Shown: piece by piece, positions 33,012 to 41,866 of the stretch
How the letters are laid out: each line of letters starts with the position of its first letter
Position numbering within the stretch: position 1 is the stretch's first letter
Source of the DNA: Poriferisodalis sp963663635
Lineage (GTDB): Bacteria > Actinomycetota > Acidimicrobiia > Acidimicrobiales > Poriferisodalaceae
Assembly: GCA_963663635.2 (NCBI GenBank)
Contig: CAXXMY010000020.1
Span: 1-64,000 of the forward strand
DNA length: 64,000 nt
Direction of reading: 5' to 3'
The notes under the pieces: model-generated
Databases searched by the model: none
What the model saw: only the letters and a program-made list of their open reading frames with translations
Told to the model about the DNA's origin: nothing
Translations under genes and position numbers: made by a program

Positions 33012-34001
33012 ATGAACAGATCCGAGCTGAGACAATTGGAATCTGCCGTGGACATGAGCTTCCTGGCTCCGCCTGGTGAAGTCATGGACTGGCGGCGTGT
33101 TCTGCTGACAAACCTCGCCGACAGCGCAGGTCTCTTGGACCGGCTGCCGGCCACAGCTGCAGAACTCGCCGCACAGCTCAATCTCGACCCAAAATCGATC
33201 CGGATCAACTTGGAGGCGCTGGCCGCCTGGCAGGTGATTGAGAGCACCGACGGCAACTTCGCTGCGGGCCCGGAATTTCCCACTGACAGCGATCGACAGC
33301 TCATCCACCAGCACGCGCGAGTCCTGTCCCGGTGGGCCGCAGAGCTCCCGGACCGCATGGCCGACCCGATAGGCGGCAAGCGCGAGCCGCGTACATCGGC
33401 GGAAATCGCTGAATGGCTCGAAGCGCTCGGGCCACGAGCGAGGCATCACGCCCCGGCTGTCATCGACATGTGCCTCGAAGCGTTCCCGAGTGCCAAGACT
33501 GTCCTCGATGTCGCCGGGGGGCACGGCGAATACGCCATCGAAGCGGCGAGCCGCGGACTCGACGTGACGATGATCGACCTTCCCGCCGTCATCGGATCGG
33601 TGTGTGAATGGCCTCGAGTGCGCAAGTCGGGCATCAACCTTGTCGGCGGCGACGTCTTCGAGACCGAGGTCACCGGCAGCTTCGATCTTGTTCTGTGCTT
33701 CGGGTTCACTCACACACAGTCTCCGGAACGCGTGGGGACGTTGTTTCGCCGATTGGCGGCAGTCACCTCCGACGGCGGCGGAATCGCAATCAAGACGTTC
33801 ATTCGGGGAGCCAGTCCGGCGACGTCTATTTTCGCCGTCCAGAAGCTGGTCGCCGGCAACAACGGCGACACGCACACGCTCGACCGATACACGCAGTGGC
33901 TCGTCGATGCAGGCTTCGACGAGCCCCGGCTGGTTGACCGCGATGCCCCGACGCTGCTGCTCGCAAACTTCGGCGACCGTCGCCCCGACGCGACGCGCTG
34001 A
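33012..34001 (+). CDS. SAM-dependent O-methyltransferase-type protein
   Basis: A 329-residue protein from the ATG at 33012, with GAGGTGG six bases upstream. The N-terminal 90 residues form the winged-helix dimerisation region of plant-type (family 2) O-methyltransferases (AELAAQLNLDPKSIRINLEA). The Rossmann domain has SAM motif I at 164-172 (VLDVAGGHG), an acidic loop (MIDLPAVIG) and LVGGDVFE. The usual catalytic His of the family is not obvious. It is a single gene between two surface-protein genes, with about 250 bp of featureless DNA upstream and about 200 bp downstream, so its substrate cannot be read from context. Small-molecule or secondary-metabolite methylation is typical of the family. 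Confidence 0.75.
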   Translation: MNRSELRQLESAVDMSFLAPPGEVMDWRRVLLTNLADSAGLLDRLPATAAELAAQLNLDPKSIRINLEALAAWQVIESTDGNFAAGPEFPTDSDRQLIHQHARVLSRWAAELPDRMADPIGGKREPRTSAEIAEWLEALGPRARHHAPAVIDMCLEAFPSAKTVLDVAGGHGEYAIEAASRGLDVTMIDLPAVIGSVCEWPRVRKSGINLVGGDVFETEVTGSFDLVLCFGFTHTQSPERVGTLFRRLAAVTSDGGGIAIKTFIRGASPATSIFAVQKLVAGNNGDTHTLDRYTQWLVDAGFDEPRLVDRDAPTLLLANFGDRRPDATR

Positions 34002-34205
34002 AGCAAGAGAGCCGTGCCGCTGACGACCAGACGCTCGGCATCTGGGCCGATCGCGCTGCCGATGAGAGCCTGCATCCGCACTAACAAGCCCAAATCCGGA
34101 CGACCCGTCAGCCCCGACAAGCTCAACGCACGCCGAGCCGACTGTGTTCGCGTGCCCGACCGATCAAAGCGCTCGCACGGAAGACTTCACCCGTCATGCT
34201 GCTTC

Positions 34206-37200
34206 CTAGTCCTGCGTTGAGGACACCAGGCCCGACGGAGCCGGGTAGACCACCTCGCCGTCGACGAGGACCCCCACCCGCACCTTGTAGGTGCCGAGCT
34301 TGGTGCCGACGTAGGAGACGCGTTCCGAGCCCACCTCGATGTAGTAGGTACCGTCCTGATTCGGAGTGAAGCGCTTCCGGCTGTCGTAGCCCGTCCCGCC
34401 GTTGCTGTTGGCGGTGCCCGCAAGCCGCACACTGCTCGAGTCGCGGATGCCGAGCAGGTGCGGACTGCGCAGCGAACCCGCCCCCGAGCTCGCCCCCTTC
34501 AGATCGATCTGGTAAGTCGTGCCGGCCTCGAGATTGACCGCGAACCAGTCCTCGTCGTCGGGACGGCCATCGTTGACTCCGTCGAATTGGATCTCGCCGT
34601 TGACCGATCCGCCGACTCGGACTGTTCCGGCGGTGTCGGTCTCGGCGCCGAAGTCGTCGGCCACTTCGCTCACCGCGACGCTGTAGTCGCCGACGTCGTC
34701 GTAAAAGTCGTTCACAGAGAAGTAGTAGGTGCCGTGCTGGGGCGCAACGAAGAACCCGATCGCGTGGCCGCCGTCGTAGCCGCCTGAGTTGGGCATCCGT
34801 TGGCCGTCCGGGTCATGGACTGCGTCCAGGTTCGGGGCGTCCAGCGGGCTGTGGCTGCCCGAGACGTAGCGGCTCCTCACGTCGGACCGGTACATCTTGT
34901 CGGCTTCGAGCACGACCGCGAACCAGTCGCGGTCGGTCTTGAAGTCGATGACGCCCTCGGCCGCCGGGCCGCCGACCTCGACCGCCCCGCTCGTGATGGT
35001 GGCCGCCGCGAAGTCGTCGTCGACCTCGGCCACCGACAGGCTGTAACCGACCGAGAGGCCGTATCGTTCCCTGACCCCTAGGTAGTAAGTGCCGTCGGTC
35101 TTCGGCTCGAAGTAGCTCAGCCTGTCCAGGTCGTCGTTCCGGTCGGAGACGATGCTGCCGGTCGAGTCGTAGATCCCGTACACGATCAGTCTGCTCGTGC
35201 CGGGCCCGTCGCCGCGCAGTTTCAGCTCGTAGCTCTTGCCGGCCTCGAAATCGGCCGAGAACCAGTCGCGGTCGAAGTAGTAGCTCAGCTCGCCAGTGGT
35301 CGAACCGCCGACCTCGGCGGCCCCGGCGGTCTCGGTCGTGGCCGTGAAATCGTCGAGTACTTCGCTCACCGACACCCTGTACGTTCCGCTCTCGGAGGCG
35401 GTGACGACGAAGCTGCCCGTGCCCACGTAGTGGGTACCGTTCTCGGTCGGCACAAAGAACACCTGTTCCTTGCCGATCCACCATGTCTGGTACAGCGAGA
35501 ACGCACCGCGAATACGCTCGCCGCTCGAGTCGCGAATCGAAAAGATCCTCGGAATCCGCAGCGTGCCGGTGCCCCATTGGCTGCCGGTCACCTCGATCTG
35601 GTACATCCGACCGGCCTCGAATTCGACCGCGAACCAGTCGCGGTCGGTACCCGTGTGAGCTTCGGTCATGAGCCAGCTGCCCACGGCGATTCTGCCGGTG
35701 GTGCTGATGTCGGCGGCATAGTCGCCCATCTCCGTCTGGGGCGGATCGGTGACATCCGGAATGGGCGCCTCGTCGTCCTCGGGGAGTTCGTCCTCAGAGA
35801 AGTCGTCCTCGGGGAAGTCGTCCTCGGTCGGCAGCGGGTTGGCGTGCGTCGCGCTGTAGCTCAGCGTGTAGCCGCCCGTGCCCGCCTCTTGTGCCTCGAG
35901 GCGCACGTAGTACGTACCTGCCGCGAGATCAGCTTCCAGTGATTCGTCTGCGGGCCCTGGAGTGCGGCTCTCGTACAGCACGAGGCCATCGGGATCCTCA
36001 ACGAAGAGGTCGGCGTCGGCCGATTGGGCGCTCACGTCCAACCTCACCCTCTTGGTGCCGATCAGCTCGAAGCGGTAGCACACCACGGCATCAACGCTGC
36101 CGTCGAAGGAACCGCTGTCGAATCGGGAGTCGCGAAAGTCGGTGATGTCGCCGAGATCGATCGCGTTGTCGTGGCACGACGACACGTCGCGTTCGACCGC
36201 GGCGGCGTACACACGGGTCACGGTGCCGTCTTGTGAGGTGACCGTGACGGTCACCTCCGTTGTCGGCGCCGGGTCGTCCGCTGTGGGCTCGATCAGGCGG
36301 ATCTGGTGGCCGGACCGGCCCGGGTCGGCGTCCTCCGGAACAATGAGCACGGTGGCGACACCGCTGGCCGTCTCGGCCGCCAGGGTCACCGAGTCCACGC
36401 CGTCGTCGGCGGTCACCGAATATTTATGGACATCGTCGGCGAACTTCGGGGCCAGAACCCCGCCGCGTACATCGAGCGACGACAGCGAACCGTCCGCGGC
36501 GCCCGGTCCGACGGCCACAGCCCGCGCGTCGGCGCGCAGGCCCCGACCGTCGCTCGAACACACCGCTTCGGGCAGCGCGCAATCCGACACCGCGGGCAGC
36601 GACACCGCCACATCACCCGCCCCCAAAGGCCGCAAGCTCACAACCCAACGCTTCAGCGACGCCGGCGAGTACCGGCGCACACCTACGATCTCGGCGCCGG
36701 CCACGGCCAGGGCATCATCTTCGAGCCTCCGTGCGTCGACCACCAGATCCGCCTCGTCGAAGACCAGAACCACCTCGAACTGCGACTCGCCGTCATGAGA
36801 CGCCGGCATATCCCGGAAATACGCAGACGGCGGCGCCGGCGGCCTGCCCGACACCGCACCCGAACCGCCCATAGCGATACTCAAATCAACCTCATCGCCC
36901 ACAGACCACCCCATCGGCCCCGAAGGCCACCAATAACGCCCCGCCGCCGCGATCACCTGCTCGAAACTTTCGCTGCCGACAAATTCTCGGCCGCCCACCC
37001 GGAACACAAAATCACGCGGCAGCTCACGTGACAGCCCCAACACCAACCCACCGTGATCAAGCACTGCCTGCACCCCGACAGTCACGCCATCCACCACGAA
37101 CTCATCAACAGACAACGAAGGCCCAGAACTCACGAACCTCGAATAACCCGAAGACGTCGAAGACATCCCCACAAAATCTCCCACCGACAACACCGACGAC

Positions 37201-37985
37201 CAGACCACCTCAAACTCGGGCTCGCCAGCAGTCACGAGCCCAAGCACCTCCGGCCCCGGTGCCACAGGCGTGTCAGCATTGAACCACCGACTCCAGTTGC
37301 TCAACCCGGTCGCGCTGCGAGCCTTGACGCGGTACACGTAGCGCCGCTCAGGCTCCACCGTGTCGTCCGTGAACCCGGTGACGGCATCGCCGGTGTCGCC
37401 TTCGATCACGCTGAATTGCCCGACCCCTTGCAAGGCCTTGTCGCGGCGGTACACCCGATAGCCGACCACCGAAGCGTCGCCCGGATCATCCCAGGCCAAT
37501 ACCACCGAGTCGTGGCTAACAGCGCCAGCCAACCCCGTCGGCTTAGCGGGCGCTGGCCCCGGCGCAGCGGGTGTGTCGGCCTTGAACCACCGACCCCAGT
37601 TGCTCAACCCGGTCGCGCTGCGAGCCTTGACGCGGTACACGTAGCGCCGCTCAGGCTCCACCGTGTCGTCCGTAAACGCGGTGACGGCATCGCCGGTGTG
37701 ATCCACCAGCACGCTGAATTCCCCGATCCCCTGCACGGCCCTGTCACGTCGAAGCACCTGATAGCCGATCACAGCGGGGTCACCGGGATCGTCCCAGCTC
37801 AGCTCTGCCCGATCCCAGCTCACAGTTCCGCCCAGACCAGTCGGCACGGACGGCGCCGCGTCCTGCGACGCCGAAGGAACCGCACCAACAGGTGCCGCGG
37901 CCAACAACACCGCCATCACAGCCGCCAGCAGCCGCGCACCCCAGACTCGACGCGCGCGACGGCGACCCCACCCAAAAAGATCCAT
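34206..37985 (-). CDS. Secreted FN3 / cadherin-like / PPC-repeat protein
   Basis: About 1259 residues from the ATG at 37985 (GGGAG seven bases upstream); the open frame extends further upstream, but only the internal ATG gives a signal peptide (VWGARLLAAVMAVLLAAAPV). Two nearly identical FN3 domains (WDDPGD ... YVYRVKARSATGLSNW) are followed by a beta-rich region, a cadherin-like unit (SLSSLDVRGGVLAPKF) and about five PPC-type domains with the repeated D-R-D-W-F-A-V-x-F-E-A-G pattern and G-T-Y-Y-(L/V)-x-V ends. PPC domains usually sit on exported enzymes; here no protease motif is visible, so the protein appears to be all display modules. A short acidic linker (LPTEDDFPEDDFSEDELPED) lies mid-protein. 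It lacks CWB2, so anchoring is unknown. Confidence 0.8.
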   Translation of the reverse strand: MDLFGWGRRRARRVWGARLLAAVMAVLLAAAPVGAVPSASQDAAPSVPTGLGGTVSWDRAELSWDDPGDPAVIGYQVLRRDRAVQGIGEFSVLVDHTGDAVTAFTDDTVEPERRYVYRVKARSATGLSNWGRWFKADTPAAPGPAPAKPTGLAGAVSHDSVVLAWDDPGDASVVGYRVYRRDKALQGVGQFSVIEGDTGDAVTGFTDDTVEPERRYVYRVKARSATGLSNWSRWFNADTPVAPGPEVLGLVTAGEPEFEVVWSSVLSVGDFVGMSSTSSGYSRFVSSGPSLSVDEFVVDGVTVGVQAVLDHGGLVLGLSRELPRDFVFRVGGREFVGSESFEQVIAAAGRYWWPSGPMGWSVGDEVDLSIAMGGSGAVSGRPPAPPSAYFRDMPASHDGESQFEVVLVFDEADLVVDARRLEDDALAVAGAEIVGVRRYSPASLKRWVVSLRPLGAGDVAVSLPAVSDCALPEAVCSSDGRGLRADARAVAVGPGAADGSLSSLDVRGGVLAPKFADDVHKYSVTADDGVDSVTLAAETASGVATVLIVPEDADPGRSGHQIRLIEPTADDPAPTTEVTVTVTSQDGTVTRVYAAAVERDVSSCHDNAIDLGDITDFRDSRFDSGSFDGSVDAVVCYRFELIGTKRVRLDVSAQSADADLFVEDPDGLVLYESRTPGPADESLEADLAAGTYYVRLEAQEAGTGGYTLSYSATHANPLPTEDDFPEDDFSEDELPEDDEAPIPDVTDPPQTEMGDYAADISTTGRIAVGSWLMTEAHTGTDRDWFAVEFEAGRMYQIEVTGSQWGTGTLRIPRIFSIRDSSGERIRGAFSLYQTWWIGKEQVFFVPTENGTHYVGTGSFVVTASESGTYRVSVSEVLDDFTATTETAGAAEVGGSTTGELSYYFDRDWFSADFEAGKSYELKLRGDGPGTSRLIVYGIYDSTGSIVSDRNDDLDRLSYFEPKTDGTYYLGVRERYGLSVGYSLSVAEVDDDFAAATITSGAVEVGGPAAEGVIDFKTDRDWFAVVLEADKMYRSDVRSRYVSGSHSPLDAPNLDAVHDPDGQRMPNSGGYDGGHAIGFFVAPQHGTYYFSVNDFYDDVGDYSVAVSEVADDFGAETDTAGTVRVGGSVNGEIQFDGVNDGRPDDEDWFAVNLEAGTTYQIDLKGASSGAGSLRSPHLLGIRDSSSVRLAGTANSNGGTGYDSRKRFTPNQDGTYYIEVGSERVSYVGTKLGTYKVRVGVLVDGEVVYPAPSGLVSSTQD
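37276..37875 (-). repeat. Tandem FN3 duplication with 300-bp period
   Basis: The text around ttgaaccaccga(c/t)(t/c)ccagttgctc at 37279 recurs at 37579, followed by a long near-identical stretch (gcgctgcgagccttgacgcg, gtacacgtagcgccgctcag). The period is 300 bp, the same as the duplication in the propeller gene at 11382. Confidence 0.8.
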
Positions 37986-38003
37986 CGAATTTCTCCCACC
38001 AAT

Positions 38004-38019
38004 AATAGTTCCGACTATT
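38004..38019 (-). promoter_or_regulatory. AATAGT/ACTATT inverted repeat upstream of the PPC-repeat gene
   Basis: AATAGTTCCGACTATT contains AATAGT and ACTATT with a 4-bp spacer, 18 bases before the ATG at 37985 and just upstream of the ribosome binding site. A second ATAGTCC-like text lies slightly further upstream. It is a candidate operator or -10 region. Confidence 0.35.
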
Positions 38020-38136
38020 CGCACCGGACTATATCGCGGCCCGGCGAATTTGAGACCGACCAGGACACATCGCCGAGTCCTGCACAGCCCATCGCCGAGG
38101 CTCTCGGCAACGGCCGCCCCCAGACGTTCGCGGCAC

Positions 38137-39760
38137 TTAGCCTGAATCCACCGGTGTGGTGGGTGTGTGTGGGTTGCCGCGTCCGCGAAAAAGGCCTCCT
38201 GATCTGCGACGATTGTGATGTTCGTTGTCACGTTCGTCTCAAAAACAGGAGGCACTTTTTGTGTCTGCATCATCGCGCAGTCCGGACCGGTTCGCAACGA
38301 CGTTCGATCATGAGGGCCTGGTGGCCAACGCGGGCCTGATCCTGGCGGGCACGCTGATGGCCCGTCTGGGCCTTTCGGCGCTGATCGAGCGGTGGGTGCG
38401 CACCGGTTCCGCGAACCCGGGCCCCAAGATCTGCACCGTGGTCGCCGCGATGCTCGCAGGCGGCACTCACATCGATCACGTCGAGATGCTGCGCGCCGGA
38501 CGCACCGGGAGGGTGCTGGGATTCCGCCCGATGGCGCCCTCGACGGTCGGGACGTTCCTGCGGACGTTCACGTTCGGTCACGTCCGCCAGCTCGAAGCGG
38601 TGCTGTCGCGCACGCTCGCTCGCGCCTGGGGACTGGGCGCCGGCCCGGGCGAAGCGCCGCTGGTGGTCGATCGGACTCCACGATCTGCGAGGTCCACGGC
38701 AAACAAAAACAAGGAGCCGCGTACGGCTACACCAAAGAGCTCGGCTATCACCCGCTGCTCGCCGCACGCGCCGACACCGGCGAGGTGCTCGGCGCCCGCA
38801 TGCGCAAAGGCTCCGCGGGGTCCTCGCGAGGCGTGGCGCGCTTCGTCGACGAGCTCGTCGCGAACCTGCGACGCGCCGGGGCTGCCGGGCCGACCACGGT
38901 GCGCGCCGACTCAGGATTCTGGTCACGCAAGCTGATCGACCGTCTCGACGCCCACGACGTCAAATGGTCGATCACCGTCGCCCTCAGATCCGCTGTTCGC
39001 GCAGCGATCCAAGCAATCCCCAGCACCGCATGGACCGACATCGACTACACCAACAGCGGCCACGCCCAAGTCGCCGAGACCCAATACACCACCGGCCGCG
39101 GCAAACAGAAACGCACCGTTCGCCTCGTCGTGCGCCGCACCCGCCTCGCCGAGGGCGCACAACAACGACTGTGGCCCGACTGGCGACACCACGCATTCAA
39201 CGCCAACACCGAACTCGACACCGCCGCCGCGGACGAGTTCCACCGCGGCCACGCCGTGGTCGAGCTCGCCATCCGCGACCTCAAAGAAGGCTCCGGCCTC
39301 GAGCACGTCCCCTCAGGCCACTACGGCGCGAACTGCGCATGGCTCGCCTGCGCCGTGCTCGCCCACAACATCGGCCACTGGACCGCCGCCCTCGCCGGCG
39401 CGCCGCCGGCCACGAACCGCTCCCGCCGCACCCGACTCGTCGCCCTCGCCGCCGTGCTGGTCAACCGATCGGGCACACCCACCCTGCGATACCCCGCCCG
39501 CTGGCCCTGGGAAACACAATTCACAGCCACACTCAGCGCCCTCAGGGCTCTGCCCGGACCCTCCGGCTGACCCGACGCCGCCCGGAACTGACGCCCCCAC
39601 ACAAACCCAGCGTCGACAACCCCAAACCACACCCGCCACCCCTAGCCCAACACGCCCAAACACACCAAACCACACCCCCAACAACCCGGCGCCACCCCAA
39701 CCCGCCACCGACCCGCGAACCCCACGCCCACCAACAACCAATCGGTGGATTCAGGCTTAG
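38137..39760 (+). mobile_element. IS1380-family insertion sequence, copy 1 (frameshifted)
   Basis: About 1.62 kb bounded by inverted repeats: TTAGCCTGAATCCACCGGTG at the left and CTAAGCCTGAATCCACCGAT read inward from 39760. It contains one transposase gene on the plus strand. A second copy with the same ends lies inverted at 49132-50784. The right end abuts the degenerate IS5-type element. No target duplication is visible. Confidence 0.85.
38261..39570 (+). pseudogene. IS1380-family transposase, one-base deletion
   Basis: Start GTG at 38261 with AGGAGG nine bases upstream. The N-terminal part (DRFATTFDHEGLVANAGLIL ... GPKICTVVAAMLAGG) reads to LVVD; the rest (DSTICEVHGKQKQGAAYGYT ... RADSGFWSRKL ... 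ADEFHRGHAVVELAIRDLKE) continues in another frame. At 38672/38673 this copy reads GATCGGACTCC where copy 2 reads GATCTGGACTCC, so one T is missing and V-V-D-L-D-S-T-I-C is broken. Everything else, including the DDE blocks, is intact. The mutation falls on the first catalytic-Asp segment. Confidence 0.85.
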
Positions 39761-39764
39761 AGCG

Positions 39765-40740
39765 TTAGCGGATGTGGGCGGTGTGTGGGGTTGCCAGCGG
39801 TTGCGGTGGTCGATGAGTTTGATGGCGATGATGAGGGTGACGGCGAGGGCGAGCTGGGCGAGGCGGTGGCTCGGGTTTTCGGTCGGTGTTTCGTCGCAGC
39901 TGCACCGTAGTTGCGACCCAGCCATGAGTTGGTTCGCTCGACGCGCCAGCGCAGCCCCAGCGGCGCTGGGGCCGGTTCGGCGGGGCCGTCGTGGCCGGGT
40001 TTGCGTTTGGGGGGCCGCACCAGGTCGGTGATGCCCGCAGCGGCGGCTGACCGGTCGACGCGGGCGCCCCAGGATCCGCGGTCGAGGTGCAAGGTCTCGG
40101 TGTCGTGATGGAGGCCTTGTCGTTCGATCTCGGCAATGGTGGGGTCGAACAGCATGATGTCGTTGCGGTTCGCGCCGGCGGCAGCCCACGCGACCGGGAT
40201 CCGGGCCCCGTCGATCGCGATTGACCACTTCCAGCCTGATTTGCGCCGGTCAACGGGGCTTTTGCCGGTTCCTTCGCCGCCGCAGGGAGCTTTGTGGGTG
40301 GACCCGTCGACGCACACGTCATCGAGATCGAGTCCCACGATCCGGTCATAGGCGGCGATCGCTTCGGCCGCGATCAGCTCGAACAACCCCAGCAGCGACC
40401 CACTCGTCGCGGCGGGACCGCAGCGTCGTGTCCGACACCTGCCATCCCAGCAGCGCCTCCGCTGACTGCCATGAGCAGCCCGTCGCCAGCCGCACCAGGA
40501 TCCCCCAAAAGCACAGCCGGTCCGGTATCCGGGGCCGATGTCCCCCTGCCAGGGTCACGAACCGGCCGCGCCGGCAGCATCGGCTCCACCGCCGCCCAGA
40601 TCACATCCACCACCTCAGGCTCCAAAAGCGGCGCATGCGTCGAAATCGGCCTCCACGGGTTGTCTTGTTCAGCCCAAACAACCCGACCAACCCCCAACAC
40701 CGGGGAACCAGCCAACCCGTGGATGGCCAATCCGCGCGGC
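39765..40740 (-). pseudogene. IS5-family element, transposase broken into at least four frame segments
   Basis: On the minus strand the parts VVDVIWAAVEPMLPARPVRD, PRIPDRLCFWGILVRLATGC, the central DDE region (IVGLDLDDVCVDGSTHKAPC, GWKWSIAIDGARIPVAWAAA, ETLHLDRGSWGARVD, RWRVERTNSWLGRN) and the tail LALAVTLIIAIKLIDHRNRW are all recognisable. They fall in different frames, with shifts near 40550, 40375 and 39915. It is a decayed IS5-family transposase of roughly 300 codons. The left end touches IS1380 copy 1; the right end is near 40745, where a loosely matching terminal repeat (CTTAGAG/CTAAGAG) may lie. Confidence 0.7.
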
Positions 40741-40963
40741 CTCTTAGGTCATTTCGGCCCGATGCAGAGCGGAAGAGCAACAGCGCGGGCCATCCGTATC
40801 CATCTCGAGCCGCTGAGCGATGACGCTGGTTCTGAAGCTGGTTCCGACGTCTGCGCAAGCCTCGCGACGGCGATGCAGCGTCCGAGTGATGATAGTCGTT
40901 GCTACTCTCTGCAACGATTCACGGCCCGCTTCGATGCGCGACCGAGAAAGGGAGCCAGCACGG

Positions 40964-41785
40964 ATGACTCGAATGGCTCACCGGAACGTTGAAGCCGGCA
41001 CCGCACGACCCACGGTCGACTCGTTCGATCACGAGTCGGTGACGATCTCATGGGATGACCCTGGTGACGCGAGTACCACCGGTTATCAGATCTTGCGACG
41101 CAACCGCAGCGCAGATCCGATTGGGCCCTGGATCGTCATCCACGACAACACCGGTGACGCCGCAACGAGCTACACCGACGATACCGCGGAAGCCTCGGTC
41201 CGATACCGCTACCGGGTCAAGGCCCGCAACGCCCATGGGCTGTCGCGTCGGTCCCCCTTTGCGGTTGTCGAGACCCCGGACGCGCCGTCCGAGCCTGTGG
41301 TTGAGAACCGTGACGAGAATGGAGTCTCGATTCCGCCGATACCGGATGACACGCCGATGACATTGGAGTCCGCGACATTGGAGTCCGACGATTTCGCGGA
41401 CAGCACCGCCACGACCGGAACAGTTTCGGTCGGGGGCTCTGCCCGCGGTGACATCGAGACCGAGGGTGATCGCGACTGGTTCGCAGTCAGCTTGGTCGCT
41501 GGCACTGACTATCAGATCGACCTCAAAGGACAGCCGACTCGCAGCGGGACGCTGCGTGACCCATACCTGCGAGGTGTCCACGACTCGGATGGCGATCTGA
41601 TCGACCGCACCGACGACGACGACGGCGACTACAACAATCTCAACAGCCGCGTCGAGTACGGCGCCGGCGGAAACAACGGGGTGATCTACATCGAAGTGGG
41701 CGGTGTCGACTCGACCGGCACCTACACGCTGTCGGTGACGCTCATACCCAACCAAACGACGTGCCACGGTGGGCACTGTTCCTGA
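40964..41785 (+). CDS. FN3 / PPC-type protein without signal peptide
   Basis: A 273-residue protein from the ATG at 40964, with AAAGGGAG upstream. One FN3 domain (HESVTISWDDPGDASTTGYQ ... YRYRVKARNAHGLS) is followed by a proline-rich hinge and one PPC-type domain (GDIETEGDRDWFAVSLVAG, TDYQIDLKGQPTRSGTLRDP, IYIEVGG). It is the shortest member of the family that includes the proteins at 11284 and 34206, and its PPC domain is close to the last PPC domain of the latter (YQIDLKG ... GTL/SLR). Unlike them it has no signal peptide from any in-frame start, so it may be a truncated copy, wrongly started, or cytosolic. Upstream lies an ATAGTCGTTGC ... GCAACGATTC motif shared with the region at 23230. 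Confidence 0.65.
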   Translation: MTRMAHRNVEAGTARPTVDSFDHESVTISWDDPGDASTTGYQILRRNRSADPIGPWIVIHDNTGDAATSYTDDTAEASVRYRYRVKARNAHGLSRRSPFAVVETPDAPSEPVVENRDENGVSIPPIPDDTPMTLESATLESDDFADSTATTGTVSVGGSARGDIETEGDRDWFAVSLVAGTDYQIDLKGQPTRSGTLRDPYLRGVHDSDGDLIDRTDDDDGDYNNLNSRVEYGAGGNNGVIYIEVGGVDSTGTYTLSVTLIPNQTTCHGGHCS

Positions 41786-41866
41786 GATGCAGGTTGTTGC
41801 TCGCGTTGCTGCTCTGCCCGTCGTGTGCCGTGGCGTAAGGTTCGTTTTGAGTCGTGTGGCGTTCTT

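Noticed and set aside
33710..34126. Minus-strand 138-codon frame overlapping the methyltransferase end
   Set aside because: Most of it is antisense to the clearly conserved methyltransferase; no motif supports it.
41786..41866. Glycine riboswitch upstream of the SHMT-type gene
   Set aside because: The leader is only about 80 bases and no conserved glycine-aptamer core was recognised.
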